Origin: Rhodocyclaceae bacterium UBA2271
GTDB taxonomy: Bacteria > Pseudomonadota > Gammaproteobacteria > Burkholderiales > Rhodocyclaceae
Direction: 5' to 3'
NCBI GenBank assembly: GCA_002347405.1
Contig: DDXB01000067.1
Span: 9,055-42,840, forward strand
DNA length: 33,786 bases
Positions 18,515 through 27,261 of the stretch are shown piece after piece; the stretch's first letter is position 1; each line of letters starts with the position of its first letter. Below the pieces are notes generated by a model. It did not search any database. It saw only the letters and a list, made by a program, of their open reading frames with translations, and had not been told where the DNA came from. The position numbers and the translations under genes were made by a program.

Positions 18515-19216
18515 ATGGATTACCTGAACAATCTGATCTTCGGCGTCTACCCGTACCTCGCGGGTGGCATCTTCCTCATTGGTAGCTGGATGCGCTTTGA
18601 CAGCGAGCAGTACACCTGGAAGGCGGACTCCAGCCAGCTGATGTCGAACAAGAACATGCGCCTTGCCAGCAATCTGTTCCACATCGGCATCATCGGCATC
18701 TTCCTCGGCCATCTGGTCGGCCTGCTGGCGCCGTTCGCGGTGTGGGACGCCATCTCCCTTACCAGCCTGGGCAAGCAAAGCATCGCCATGTACGGCGGCG
18801 GCTTCCTCGGCATCCTCTGTCTCATCGGCGGCGCGATGCTGTGGTGGCGCCGGTTGACTAACCCGCGCGTGCGCGCGGCGGGACGCACCTCCGATCTGTT
18901 CATCCTCACATGGATCATGATCACTCTGCTGTTCGGCCTGGCCACCACCTTCACCACCGCGCACCACGCCGCCCAGGGCAGCGCCGACACCATGATGACA
19001 CTCGCGCAATGGGCCAAGAGCATCGTGTTATTCAACCCGCAGCCGGAACTGGTGGCGAAGACCGAGGCAGTGTTCCGCTGGCACCTGTTCTTCGGCATGA
19101 CGCTGTTCCTGCTGTTCCCCTTCACCCGGCTGGTGCACATCTGGTCGCTGCCGCTCGGCTACCTCGGCCGCGCCTACCAGATCGTGCGCACCAAGCGTCG
19201 GGCGCCGCTGCGCTGA
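18515..19216 (+). CDS. narI: Respiratory nitrate reductase gamma subunit (cytochrome b)
   Basis: Integral membrane diheme cytochrome b that oxidises quinol at the periplasmic side and anchors NarGH. The 233-aa protein has five hydrophobic segments. Heme ligands correspond to His56 and His66 (NLFHIGIIGIFLGHLVG) and His190 and His208 (FRWHLFFGMTLF and LVHIWSLP), the spacing known from E. coli NarI. The open frame extends upstream to 18476, but the ATG at 18515 has GAGGAGA before it and begins with the conserved MDYLNNLIFGVYPY. It is followed after 43 bp by a cytochrome c gene. Confidence 0.96.
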   Translation: MDYLNNLIFGVYPYLAGGIFLIGSWMRFDSEQYTWKADSSQLMSNKNMRLASNLFHIGIIGIFLGHLVGLLAPFAVWDAISLTSLGKQSIAMYGGGFLGILCLIGGAMLWWRRLTNPRVRAAGRTSDLFILTWIMITLLFGLATTFTTAHHAAQGSADTMMTLAQWAKSIVLFNPQPELVAKTEAVFRWHLFFGMTLFLLFPFTRLVHIWSLPLGYLGRAYQIVRTKRRAPLR

Positions 19217-19259
19217 GGATACGTAGCGTGTGGGCCCGCCTCATCGGGCACGGTAACAC

Positions 19260-19715
19260 GTGAAGGACTCCGCACCCATCGATGCGTTGCCGCAGCCGCA
19301 AGGCCACGGCAACGCGCGCAAACTGATCTGGCTGGCACTGGTGCTCGCCGTCGGCAGCGGCGTGCACTTCGCTTTGCAGGGCATCATCCAGAGCGGCGAT
19401 GCGGAAATGCGCAAAGGCCCCGATCTCGCCAGGCTGGAAAAGATGGAGAGCACCGATCCCGCCCGCGCAGTCAGGGTGCGCGCCGGCATGGTGAAGTACG
19501 AATCCAGCTGCCGCCTCTGTCACCATCGGCTCGGTATCGGCGGCAAGTTCACGCCGGCCATCGCGGGCCGCCCCGAGGACTGGGTCATTACCATGCTCGA
19601 AGTGTATCGCTCCGGCAGTCAGGTGGGGCCGCTGACCAACCTCATGGCCCCTTGGGCGGCTGAATTGTCGGACGAGGATATCGGGAACCTCGCGGCGTAC
19701 ATCTCAACCCTATGA
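19260..19715 (+). CDS. Membrane-anchored monoheme cytochrome c
   Basis: 151-aa protein with one N-terminal membrane segment (about 21-41) and a periplasmic c-type domain. It contains a single heme site CRLCH (Cys84, Cys87, His88) and a likely distal ligand Met129 in LTNLMAPW. The end of the protein (LSDEDIGNLAAYISTL) is the usual class I cytochrome c tail. It starts with GTG and no earlier in-frame start exists. Its place 43 bp after narI suggests cotranscription with the nitrate reductase, where it might exchange electrons with NarI or with later denitrification enzymes; this role is inferred from position only. Cytochromes next to nar genes are known (for example NarC of Thermus), but I cannot assign this one to that family. 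Confidence 0.8.
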   Translation: MKDSAPIDALPQPQGHGNARKLIWLALVLAVGSGVHFALQGIIQSGDAEMRKGPDLARLEKMESTDPARAVRVRAGMVKYESSCRLCHHRLGIGGKFTPAIAGRPEDWVITMLEVYRSGSQVGPLTNLMAPWAAELSDEDIGNLAAYISTL

Positions 19716-19725
19716 AAGGATAAAC

Positions 19726-19908
19726 ATGCAAACCAACCCCTTCGCGATACGCACGGAATATGTTGATGTCAATGGCGAGATGATCGCTGCGGATCAGGCA
19801 GGCTACATCCAGGATATGTACCAGTGGTCCGAGGACTTTGCCATCGCCCTGGCAAAGAAGCAGGGCAACCGTCTGGCCGGCATCCGCCGCACCAAGGGCG
19901 AGCACTAA
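19726..19908 (+). CDS. Truncated DsrC/TusE-like protein
   Basis: 60-aa ORF with AAAGGA 6-7 nt before the ATG, 10 bp after the cytochrome gene. Its middle (EYVDVNGEMIAADQAGYIQD and MYQWSEDFAIALAKKQG) matches the N-terminal part of DsrC/TusE sulfur-relay proteins, where the pattern is NG...D..GYL.D...WS...A..LA...G. The family is normally 105-112 aa and carries its working cysteines at the C-terminus (CPGGPAKQ..KIAGLP...CV). Here the protein stops at GEH and no such tail is visible in any frame before cphA. It is therefore either a decayed gene or a short form without sulfur chemistry. Its good ribosome site and position at the end of the nar operon argue that it is still translated. Confidence 0.65.
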   Translation: MQTNPFAIRTEYVDVNGEMIAADQAGYIQDMYQWSEDFAIALAKKQGNRLAGIRRTKGEH

Positions 19909-19927
19909 ACGGTGTACAGTTGAATCT

Positions 19928-19988
19928 CCACGGCGGCCGCTTCCAGCCTGCCGTGGTCACGGGACGAATGCATGCCCAGCGCCGTCCC
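19928..19988. terminator. Two inverted repeats between the nar and cph units
   Basis: CCACGGC (19928-19934) pairs with GCCGTGG (19950-19956), and GGGACG (19961-19966) pairs with CGTCCC (19983-19988). They fill the 98-bp gap between two convergent units and may end transcription from either side. On the plus strand a TTTTATTT tract follows at 20001-20008, though not directly after a stem. Confidence 0.45.
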
Positions 19989-20007
19989 GCCAGCGCCGAC
20001 TTTTATT
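19981..20007 (-). repeat. 27-bp repeat, left of the cph genes
   Basis: On the minus strand this matches 24868-24894 in 26 of 27 positions, in opposite orientation. It contains the 17-mer also found at 9222. It touches the cphA stop codon. Confidence 0.8.
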
Positions 20008-22577
20008 TATCGCTCGGCGATGCGCTGCTTGATATGCGCCAGCGCTTCCTCGACCTGATCGACGAGGATCAGGCAGAGGTCACCTGCCTGCAGTTTCGCC
20101 AGCGCCGTATCGATGGCGAGAAACTCACCATGGATTTCCTCGATGGTGCTGGTGCGGGTCGCCTTGGCCAACCCATCGCGCAGCAGTTTCAGCACTTCGC
20201 CGTCGGCCCGGCCGCGCTGGCAGGCATCTTCATAGAGAATGACGCCGTCAAAGGCATCGCCGAGAATTTCGGTCTGGCCGCGGATGTCCTCATCGCGCCG
20301 GTCGCCGGCACCGCTGATCACCACCCAACGGCGCTTGGCCGGCAGGGCTGAGACAGCCTGTGTCAACGCTGCAATGGCGTCGGGGTTGTGCCCATAGTCG
20401 GCCACCAGGGTCGCCCCCCGGTAATCGAAGACATTGAAACGGCCGGGAGCAGTACTGATATCGCTGACAAAGGTCGCCAACCCCAGGCGAATGGTGTTCC
20501 AGTCCATTCCCAGTGCCCAGGCCGCGCCGATGGCGGCCATGGCGTTTTCAACCTGGAAGCCGATGGTGCCACTGTGCGTCAGCGGAATGCCGGACAAGTC
20601 GATCCGTTCGACCAGTGCCCCCTCGGACGCGAGCAGTGCATCACCCTCGCGATAGAGCGTGCGCTTGCCTTCGGCACGGTGGGTCATCATCACCGGGTGA
20701 TGCGGATCCGTCGCAAAGAAAATTGTCTTGCCGGGGCAAACCCTGGCCATGCGCGCAACATGCGGGTCGGCCGCGTTGAGCACGGCGTATCCCTGCGGGG
20801 CGACGTTCTGCACGATGACGCGCTTGACTACCGCGATGTCATCGACCGTGGTGATGTAGTTGAGGCCCAGATGATCGCCCTTGCCGATGTTGGTAACCAC
20901 CGCCACGTCGCAGCGGTCGAAGCCCAGTCCTTCGCGCAGCAGGCCGCCGCGCGCCGTTTCCAGCACCGCCGCGTCAACCTCGGGGTGCAACAGCACATTC
21001 CTGGCACTCTTTGGTCCGCTGCAATCACCGGTATCGATGCGCTGACCATGCACATACACGCCATCGGTGGCAGTAATGCCCAGGCGCTTGCCGGTCTGCG
21101 CAATCAGGTGAGCGATCAGGCGCACCGTGGTGGTCTTGCCATTGGTTCCGGTAACGGCAACCAATGGAATGCGGCCGTCATCTCCTCCCGGGAACATGGC
21201 ATCCATTACCGCCGCACCGACATCGCGGCCCTTGCCGAATGAGGGGGTGAGATGCATGCGCAGACCGGGCGCGGCATTTGCCTCGACGATGCCGCCGCCC
21301 TGATCTTCAAGCGAGCGGCTGATGTTTTCGCAGACGAAGTCGACGCCGCAGATATCCAGCCCGATCATCTTGGCGGCCGTCACCGCGCACGCCGCAACGT
21401 CCGGGTGTACATCGTCGGTGACGTCGGTCGCCGTACCGCCGGTCGACAGGTTAGCGTTGTTGCGCAGGACGACACGCGCACCCTTGGGTGGCGTCGACTC
21501 GGCGGAATAGCCCTGCACTGCCAGACAGGCGCGGGCAATATCGTCGAAGCGGATTTTCGTCAAGGAAGTCGCATGGCCAACGCCCCGGCGCGGGTCGCTA
21601 TTGACGCTATCGACCAGCTCGCGCACCGTGAGCTGTCCATCGCCGATGACATGGGGCGGATCGCGCCGCGCGGCGGCGACCAACTTGTCGCCGACGACGA
21701 GCAGGCGAAAGTCATGACCGGTGATGAAGCGCTCGACCATGACATCGTCACGCACGGCCTCGGCCGCCTTGAAAGCGATTTCAATCTGGTCGCGGCTCGA
21801 AATGTTTACGGTGATGCCCTTGCCCTGGTTGCCGTCACGGGGCTTGATCACCACCGGCAGGCCAATCTCGTTGGCGACCTGCCAGGCTTCTTCGGCATTG
21901 CCGACAATGCGACCAATCGGCACTGGCACGCCGGCGGCGTGGAGCAATTGCTTGGTCAGGTCCTTGTCCTGGGCAATGGATTCGGCGATGGCAGAAGTGC
22001 TGTCGATTTCAGCGGCCTGGATGCGGCGCTGCTTGCTGCCCCAACCCATTTGCACCAGGCTGCCGGAAGTCAGCCGACGACACGGAATGCCGCGCGCCAG
22101 GGCGGCATTGACAATGGAGCCGGTGGACGGCCCGAGGCGCTCGTCCTCGTCAAGTTGGCGTAATTCGGCGAGTGCCGCATCGATGTCGAAGGGGGTATCG
22201 TTCTCTGCGGAACGGCAAAGTTCCTCGGCCAGGGCAAACGCCCGGCGACCCACCGCCTCCTCGGTATATTCGACAACCACCTGATAGAGATTGGGCTCGA
22301 TGGTCGGCGCGCTGCGGCTGAAGGTTACCGGACAGCCGGCCTGTGCCTGCAGGTTGAGCACGGCAAACTGGATGGCATGCGCTACCGAAATATCGCCTTC
22401 ATAACCGATCGGACGCATTGCACCGATGTGCGGAAAGCGCGCACGAATGCGTGCCTCGAATCCCGGCATGCGGCTCAAGGCGTTTTCGTTTTCTTCACAG
22501 AGCACCAGCGCCTGAATCGCAGTGTGCCGGCTCCAGAGGTTCGGCCCGCGCAGGGCCCGGATACGTGAGATTTCCAT
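20007..22577 (-). CDS. cphA: Cyanophycin synthetase
   Basis: Makes cyanophycin, a poly-aspartate chain with arginine on each side group, in the cytoplasm using two ATP-dependent active sites. In the 856-aa protein the N-terminal domain covers about 1-160. An ATP-grasp domain (about 215-465, with VVIKPRDGNQGKGITV at 242-257 and GIVEANAAPGLRMHL at 429-443) adds Asp. A Mur-ligase-like domain (about 470-856) adds Arg and has an intact P-loop GTNGKTT at 477-483 and DYGHNPDAI at 727-735. The length is near the usual 870-900 aa. It follows cphA' by 15 bp on the same strand, so they form one operon. No cyanophycinase or isoaspartyl dipeptidase gene is present in the window. The Shine-Dalgarno is poor, which suggests coupling to cphA' translation. 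Confidence 0.95.
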   Translation of the reverse strand: MEISRIRALRGPNLWSRHTAIQALVLCEENENALSRMPGFEARIRARFPHIGAMRPIGYEGDISVAHAIQFAVLNLQAQAGCPVTFSRSAPTIEPNLYQVVVEYTEEAVGRRAFALAEELCRSAENDTPFDIDAALAELRQLDEDERLGPSTGSIVNAALARGIPCRRLTSGSLVQMGWGSKQRRIQAAEIDSTSAIAESIAQDKDLTKQLLHAAGVPVPIGRIVGNAEEAWQVANEIGLPVVIKPRDGNQGKGITVNISSRDQIEIAFKAAEAVRDDVMVERFITGHDFRLLVVGDKLVAAARRDPPHVIGDGQLTVRELVDSVNSDPRRGVGHATSLTKIRFDDIARACLAVQGYSAESTPPKGARVVLRNNANLSTGGTATDVTDDVHPDVAACAVTAAKMIGLDICGVDFVCENISRSLEDQGGGIVEANAAPGLRMHLTPSFGKGRDVGAAVMDAMFPGGDDGRIPLVAVTGTNGKTTTVRLIAHLIAQTGKRLGITATDGVYVHGQRIDTGDCSGPKSARNVLLHPEVDAAVLETARGGLLREGLGFDRCDVAVVTNIGKGDHLGLNYITTVDDIAVVKRVIVQNVAPQGYAVLNAADPHVARMARVCPGKTIFFATDPHHPVMMTHRAEGKRTLYREGDALLASEGALVERIDLSGIPLTHSGTIGFQVENAMAAIGAAWALGMDWNTIRLGLATFVSDISTAPGRFNVFDYRGATLVADYGHNPDAIAALTQAVSALPAKRRWVVISGAGDRRDEDIRGQTEILGDAFDGVILYEDACQRGRADGEVLKLLRDGLAKATRTSTIEEIHGEFLAIDTALAKLQAGDLCLILVDQVEEALAHIKQRIAER

Positions 22578-22592
22578 AAGAGGGCGTGAAGA

Positions 22593-24782
22593 TTAGTCAG
22601 TCGCGGCGTTATCGCCAAAAGAATGGCCGGGGAAGCGGTAGGTTTCGATACCGGTACGCAGGATCTCGGGTGGCAAACCAAGTGCCCAGCCGGCACCGAT
22701 GGCGCCAAGAATACCGGCCAGATGATTGGCAGACTCATTGAGCAGAGGTACGGCAGCCAGGTCAATCAACGGTGCCTCATGTGGACCAACAGCCAACAGG
22801 ATGCGGCCATCGCGCACCACCAGAGCGCGCCCCCCCTTGCTGCGATGTTCAATGATGATGGGCAGCGCGGCGTCGGCTCCAAAAAGGATTACCTCACCAT
22901 CAGACAGTTCAGCCATCGATGCCACGGTCGGATCGTCTGCATTCAGCACGGCAACGCCACCGGGCAGCACGACATCGATCTGGGTACGAAAAACCTTGAA
23001 GAGCAATTCGGCCGAGTCGATGCCGTGTTCGGGCAACAGGGCAGTATTGTCGATGGCGGTAATGACAGCGACCTGACAGCGGTCATAGGCAAGCCCTTCA
23101 CTGACCATCACGACCGATGGATTTTCAATGACAACCGCATCAATGGTACGGTTGATCAGCAGGCGCACCCCCGACTCACGTTGCGTACAGTCACCGGCCT
23201 GCACCTTGCGGTTGCCAAGAAAGAGACCAGCCACGCAGGCCAGTCCGGTGCGGCGGCCATCGAGTTGCAGCAGGCGCGCGACAATCTGCGCGACCGCCGT
23301 GGTGTCGCGGCTGCCCGTGATGCCGATCACCGGAATGCGGCCATTGTCACCATTGGGGAAAAGATGATCGGCAATCGCCGCGCCAACCGGCCGTGGCTGA
23401 CCCTGTGCGGGCTTGAGGTGCATCAGCAAACCCGGGCCGGCATTCACTTCGACGATGGCGCCACCCTGCTCAGCGAGCGGCCGCGAAATATCCTCAGCCA
23501 CCAGGTCGATGCCGGCGATATCCAGTCCGACGATGCGCGCGGCCAGACAGGCCGTGCGCACGACATCAGGATGCACCAAGTCGGTGACATCGATGGCACA
23601 GTTGCCGTTCTGCTGGATCAGCACCTGCTGACCATCTGCCGGGATCGAATCGCCATCCATCTTCTGACGCTTGAGCAGTTGCCGGATCAGCGGCTCGTCT
23701 TCCAGAACAATCGTCTCGAGCGGGAATTCCTCGGCTGCGCCACGGCGCGGGTCAGTATTCAACTGACTATCGATCAGCGCCCGAATCGTGGCCTTGCCAT
23801 CACCGGTGATAAAGATGCTTTCGCCGCGCGTCGCTGCAACGAGCTTGTTGTTCACCACGAGCAGGCGGTGTTCCTCGCCGCGCACGAAGCGCTCGACCAT
23901 CACGCCGCCACCCTCGGCATCGGCGATCGGGAAGGCCGCCTCAACCTCGGCCTGAGTCATCAATTCGAGCGAGACGCCGCGACCGTGATTGCCATCGTCC
24001 GGCTTGACGACCACGGGCAGACCGATTTCCTGCGCGGCTTCCCAGGCATCGGCCGGGCTGTCGACCATGCGCCCTTCCGGGACCGGCACGCCACAAGGGG
24101 CGAGCAGCGATTTGGTCAGGTCTTTGTCGCTGGCAACGCTTTCGGCAATGGCGCTGGTGCGATCGGTTTCGGCCGTCCAGATGCGCCGACTTCTTGATCC
24201 ATAGCCCAGTTGCACCAGGTTGCCGTCATTGAGCCGAATATGCGGAATGCCCCGCGATTTGTCGCTGGCCGCATCGACGATGCAGGCCGTGCTCGGGCCA
24301 AGCAGGCGGCGGTCGGCCAATTCGTGCAGTTGCTTGATGGTGCCGGCAACTTCGAAGGGACGATCCTCAATGGCTGCCATCAGCAGGTCGCGCGCGGCGT
24401 AAAGCGCCGTGCGAGTGACTTCCTCGTGCCAGGCGCGCACGACCACCTTGTAATGCCCGGTCTGCGTCATGCCGCGCGCACGGCCGAAACCGCCAGGCAT
24501 GCCGGCCAGGTTTTGCAACTCGAGGGTGACGTGTTCGAGGATATGCGCCGGCCAGGTACCTTCCTCAAGTCGCCGGACAAAACCACCTGGTTCGCCATAA
24601 CTGCACCGATGGGTATGCAGCGTCGGCAACCAGGACGTCAGGCGAGCATTGAAGCCGGGCAAGGTGTTGGAAGGGCAATCCTCCAGTTCACCGATATCGA
24701 CCCAGGCTTCAAGCACCGGCCGATAAGTCCACATGTTGGGACCGCGCAAATGCACGATCTTGAGAAATTCAATGGATTTCAT
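22593..24782 (-). CDS. cphA': Second cyanophycin synthetase-like protein (CphA', CphA2-like)
   Basis: 729-aa paralogue of the adjacent CphA, aligning with it from the start (HLRGPNMW; LGPSTACIVDAA; LVQLGYGSRSRRIWTAETD). The ATP-grasp domain looks intact (PVVVKPDDGNHGRGVSLEL, about 256-274; AIVEVNAGPGLLMHL). The Mur-ligase-like part is degenerate: the P-loop that reads GTNGKTT in CphA is GSRDTTA at 490-496, and about 130 residues of the C-terminal domain are missing. By family knowledge, CphA2-type enzymes that lost this site join beta-Asp-Arg dipeptides rather than free arginine, and some bacteria carry a cphA/cphA' pair. So it may recycle dipeptides or support CphA; the precise role is inferred. 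It is the first gene of the minus-strand unit, divergent from the ABC gene with a 223-bp gap. No good Shine-Dalgarno is seen. Confidence 0.85.
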   Translation of the reverse strand: MKSIEFLKIVHLRGPNMWTYRPVLEAWVDIGELEDCPSNTLPGFNARLTSWLPTLHTHRCSYGEPGGFVRRLEEGTWPAHILEHVTLELQNLAGMPGGFGRARGMTQTGHYKVVVRAWHEEVTRTALYAARDLLMAAIEDRPFEVAGTIKQLHELADRRLLGPSTACIVDAASDKSRGIPHIRLNDGNLVQLGYGSRSRRIWTAETDRTSAIAESVASDKDLTKSLLAPCGVPVPEGRMVDSPADAWEAAQEIGLPVVVKPDDGNHGRGVSLELMTQAEVEAAFPIADAEGGGVMVERFVRGEEHRLLVVNNKLVAATRGESIFITGDGKATIRALIDSQLNTDPRRGAAEEFPLETIVLEDEPLIRQLLKRQKMDGDSIPADGQQVLIQQNGNCAIDVTDLVHPDVVRTACLAARIVGLDIAGIDLVAEDISRPLAEQGGAIVEVNAGPGLLMHLKPAQGQPRPVGAAIADHLFPNGDNGRIPVIGITGSRDTTAVAQIVARLLQLDGRRTGLACVAGLFLGNRKVQAGDCTQRESGVRLLINRTIDAVVIENPSVVMVSEGLAYDRCQVAVITAIDNTALLPEHGIDSAELLFKVFRTQIDVVLPGGVAVLNADDPTVASMAELSDGEVILFGADAALPIIIEHRSKGGRALVVRDGRILLAVGPHEAPLIDLAAVPLLNESANHLAGILGAIGAGWALGLPPEILRTGIETYRFPGHSFGDNAATD

Positions 24783-24867
24783 TTTGTTGGATTGTTGAGA
24801 CTGTCTGGATAAGTTGATGCAACCCCGTCAACGCAATATCGCCACGAAGGCTGACGCCACTAATAAA

Positions 24868-24894
24868 AATAAAAGTCGGCGCTGGCGCGACGGC
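24868..24894 (+). repeat. 27-bp repeat, right of the cph genes
   Basis: Opposite-facing partner of 19981-20007 (26 of 27 identical). It lies in the divergent promoter region between cphA' and the ABC gene, so the pair brackets both cph genes. Confidence 0.8.
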
Positions 24895-24949
24895 AAGCCT
24901 TAAAATCACCACTGGCCGAGCGTTTCAGGATTTTCTTTTTCGGCATAAC

Positions 24950-24971
24950 ACCCACTTGCTACCCACTTGCG
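24950..24971 (+). repeat. Tandem 11-bp repeat before the ABC gene
   Basis: ACCCACTTGC occurs twice with an 11-bp period (24950-24960 and 24961-24971). It lies upstream of the preferred start of the ABC gene. It may be a binding site or chance; nothing else marks it. Confidence 0.35.
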
Positions 24972-25005
24972 CAGGCGCCAGCCTCTTCAAATTTCGTTTT
25001 ACTCT

Positions 25006-27261
25006 GTGACCGCATCCGATACTTTACCCGAAGCCTGGCAAGCCGAGTTGTTCGCCTGCCTGGCACCGGACGAGCAACTGATCGCCTGGCTGGAGCTTGA
25101 TCTCGACGATCATCTCGACTTTCGTCCCGGCCTCGTCGCGCTCAGCGACCGTCGCCTGATCACCACCGGCGCAAGCAATCTTTCCTGGAATAACTGGCCG
25201 CTGTCGGCCGGGTTAACCCTGACCCATCACGATAACGCCGGTGTTGGCACACTGGAACTCGAAAATGCGCAAGGCCGGCTGGCCCGGTGGCGTTACACCC
25301 TTGGCCGCAGCCCTGCCGCACTCCGCTTCGAGCGCGAATTCGTGCGCCAGCGCGATAGCGTGGCGAGCGGGCAACCACCGCCACCGCCCAGCGTCGCCAC
25401 CTGTCCGATTTGCCAGATGCAGCTTCAACCAGACGAAGAAGACTGCCCGAACTGCGTCCGCGAACTGCATACGCCCCCTTCGACCTGGACTTTGCTGCGC
25501 ATCTGGCGCTTCGCGCGCCCCTACAAGGGGCAACTGATCGCCGGCTTCTTGCTGACGCTGGCCGCCACCGCCGCGACGCTGGTACCGCCCTACCTCACCA
25601 TGCCGCTGATGGACGACGTGCTGATTCCCTACCAGAACGGCACGCCCATCGATCCAAACAAGGTCGCCTGGCTGCTTGGCGGCCTGCTGGGTTCGGCCCT
25701 CTTGGCCTGGGCACTGAACTGGGCCCGTACCTACATTCTGGCGCTGGTATCCGAACGCATCGGCGCCGACCTGCGCACCACGACCTACGAGCATCTGCTC
25801 AAGCTCAGCCACGAATACTTCGGCGGCAAGCGCACCGGGGACCTGCTCGCGCGCATCGGCTCGGAGACCGACCGCATCAACGTCTTCCTCTCCCTGCACC
25901 TGCTCGACTTCGCCACCGATGTACTGATGATCGTGATGACCTCGGTCATCCTGTTCTCGATCAACCCCTGGCTGGCACTGGTGACGCTGACGCCGCTGCC
26001 GATCATCGCCTGGATGATCCACCTGGTGCGCGACAAGCTGCGCACCGGCTTCGAGCAGATCGACCGCGTCTGGGCCGAAGTCACCAGTGTGCTGGCCGAC
26101 ACCATTCCCGGTGTCCGCGTCGTCAAGGCCTTCGCGCAGGAAGCCCGCGAAGCACAACGCTTCCGCGAGGCCAACAAGCACAACCTGGAGGTGAATGACC
26201 GCCTGAACCGCATCTGGTCGCTGTTCGCGCCTACTGTTGGCCTGCTCACCGAAATCGGCATCCTCGTCGTCTGGGCCTTCGGCATCTGGCTGGTGTCAAA
26301 GGACCAGATCACCGTTGGCGTATTGATCGCTTTCCTGGCCTACATCAGCCGCTTTTACACCCGGCTCGATTCGATGAGTCGCATCATCTCCGTGACACAA
26401 AAAGCTGCGGCGGGCGCCAAGCGCATCTTCGATATCCTCGACCATGTTTCGAGCGTTCCCGAACCGGTCAACCCGGTGACCTTGCCGCCGCTCAAGGGTG
26501 GCATACATATCGACAAGGTGAGCTTCCGCTATGGCAACCGCGCCGTGCTGCACGGCATCGACCTGAAAATAGCACCGGGCGAAATGATTGGCCTGGTCGG
26601 CCACAGCGGCTCGGGCAAGAGCACGCTGGTCAACCTGATCTGCCGCTTCTACGATGTCACCGAAGGCGCCATCAGGGTCGAGGGCACCGATCTGCGAAGC
26701 ATAGCGATAGCCGATTACCGCCGCAATATCGGCCTGGTGCTGCAGGAACCTTTCCTCTTCTTCGGCACCATCGCCGAGAACATCGCCTACGGCAAGCCTG
26801 ACGCCACCCGCGCCGAGATCGTCGCTGCCGCCCGCGCCGCCCATGCCCATGAGTTCATCCTGCGCCAGCCGCACGGTTACGATTCACTGGTCGGCGAACG
26901 CGGCCAGTCGCTGTCGGGCGGCGAACGCCAGCGCATCTCTATTGCTAGAGCCTTACTCATCGATCCGCGCATCCTGATCCTCGACGAAGCCACCTCGGCC
27001 GTCGATACCGAAACGGAATTCGAGATCCAGAGCGCACTCAACAATCTGATTCGCGGCCGCACGACGATTGCCATCGCCCACCGCCTATCCACCCTGCGCC
27101 GCGCCGATCGCCTGGTGGTGATGGATCGCGGCCGGATCGTCGAAATCGGCAACCATGAGGCCCTGATGGCCAGCGCGGGCGCCTACTGGCGACTCTATCA
27201 GGCGCAGACCAAACAACTCGACGCCCCGCCGGCCCTGGGTGAGGACGGTTCACCATCATGA
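25006..27261 (+). CDS. ABC exporter-like protein with N-terminal zinc ribbon, cyanophycin-associated type
   Basis: Half-size ABC transporter of the exporter class, probably an inner-membrane homodimer. With the GTG at 25006 it has 751 aa. An N-terminal soluble region (about 1-110) resembles a PH-like fold. A zinc ribbon follows with Cys133, Cys136, Cys147 and Cys150 (CPIC and CPNC). Six membrane segments lie at about 170-470, and the nucleotide-binding domain has Walker A GHSGSGKS (about 532-539), signature LSGGERQ (636-642), Walker B ILDEAT (658-663) and the H-loop in IAHRLST. The frame stays open to a TTG at 24967, but that codon sits in a tandem repeat; GTG fits the family start better, though neither has a Shine-Dalgarno. 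I recall proteins of this architecture being named for association with cyanophycin metabolism. The substrate is unknown. The stop overlaps the next ATG (ATGA). Confidence 0.85.
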   Translation: MTASDTLPEAWQAELFACLAPDEQLIAWLELDLDDHLDFRPGLVALSDRRLITTGASNLSWNNWPLSAGLTLTHHDNAGVGTLELENAQGRLARWRYTLGRSPAALRFEREFVRQRDSVASGQPPPPPSVATCPICQMQLQPDEEDCPNCVRELHTPPSTWTLLRIWRFARPYKGQLIAGFLLTLAATAATLVPPYLTMPLMDDVLIPYQNGTPIDPNKVAWLLGGLLGSALLAWALNWARTYILALVSERIGADLRTTTYEHLLKLSHEYFGGKRTGDLLARIGSETDRINVFLSLHLLDFATDVLMIVMTSVILFSINPWLALVTLTPLPIIAWMIHLVRDKLRTGFEQIDRVWAEVTSVLADTIPGVRVVKAFAQEAREAQRFREANKHNLEVNDRLNRIWSLFAPTVGLLTEIGILVVWAFGIWLVSKDQITVGVLIAFLAYISRFYTRLDSMSRIISVTQKAAAGAKRIFDILDHVSSVPEPVNPVTLPPLKGGIHIDKVSFRYGNRAVLHGIDLKIAPGEMIGLVGHSGSGKSTLVNLICRFYDVTEGAIRVEGTDLRSIAIADYRRNIGLVLQEPFLFFGTIAENIAYGKPDATRAEIVAAARAAHAHEFILRQPHGYDSLVGERGQSLSGGERQRISIARALLIDPRILILDEATSAVDTETEFEIQSALNNLIRGRTTIAIAHRLSTLRRADRLVVMDRGRIVEIGNHEALMASAGAYWRLYQAQTKQLDAPPALGEDGSPS

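Noticed and set aside
22623..24197. 524-aa open frame on the plus strand
   Set aside because: It is antisense to cphA' and only reflects codon bias of the real gene.
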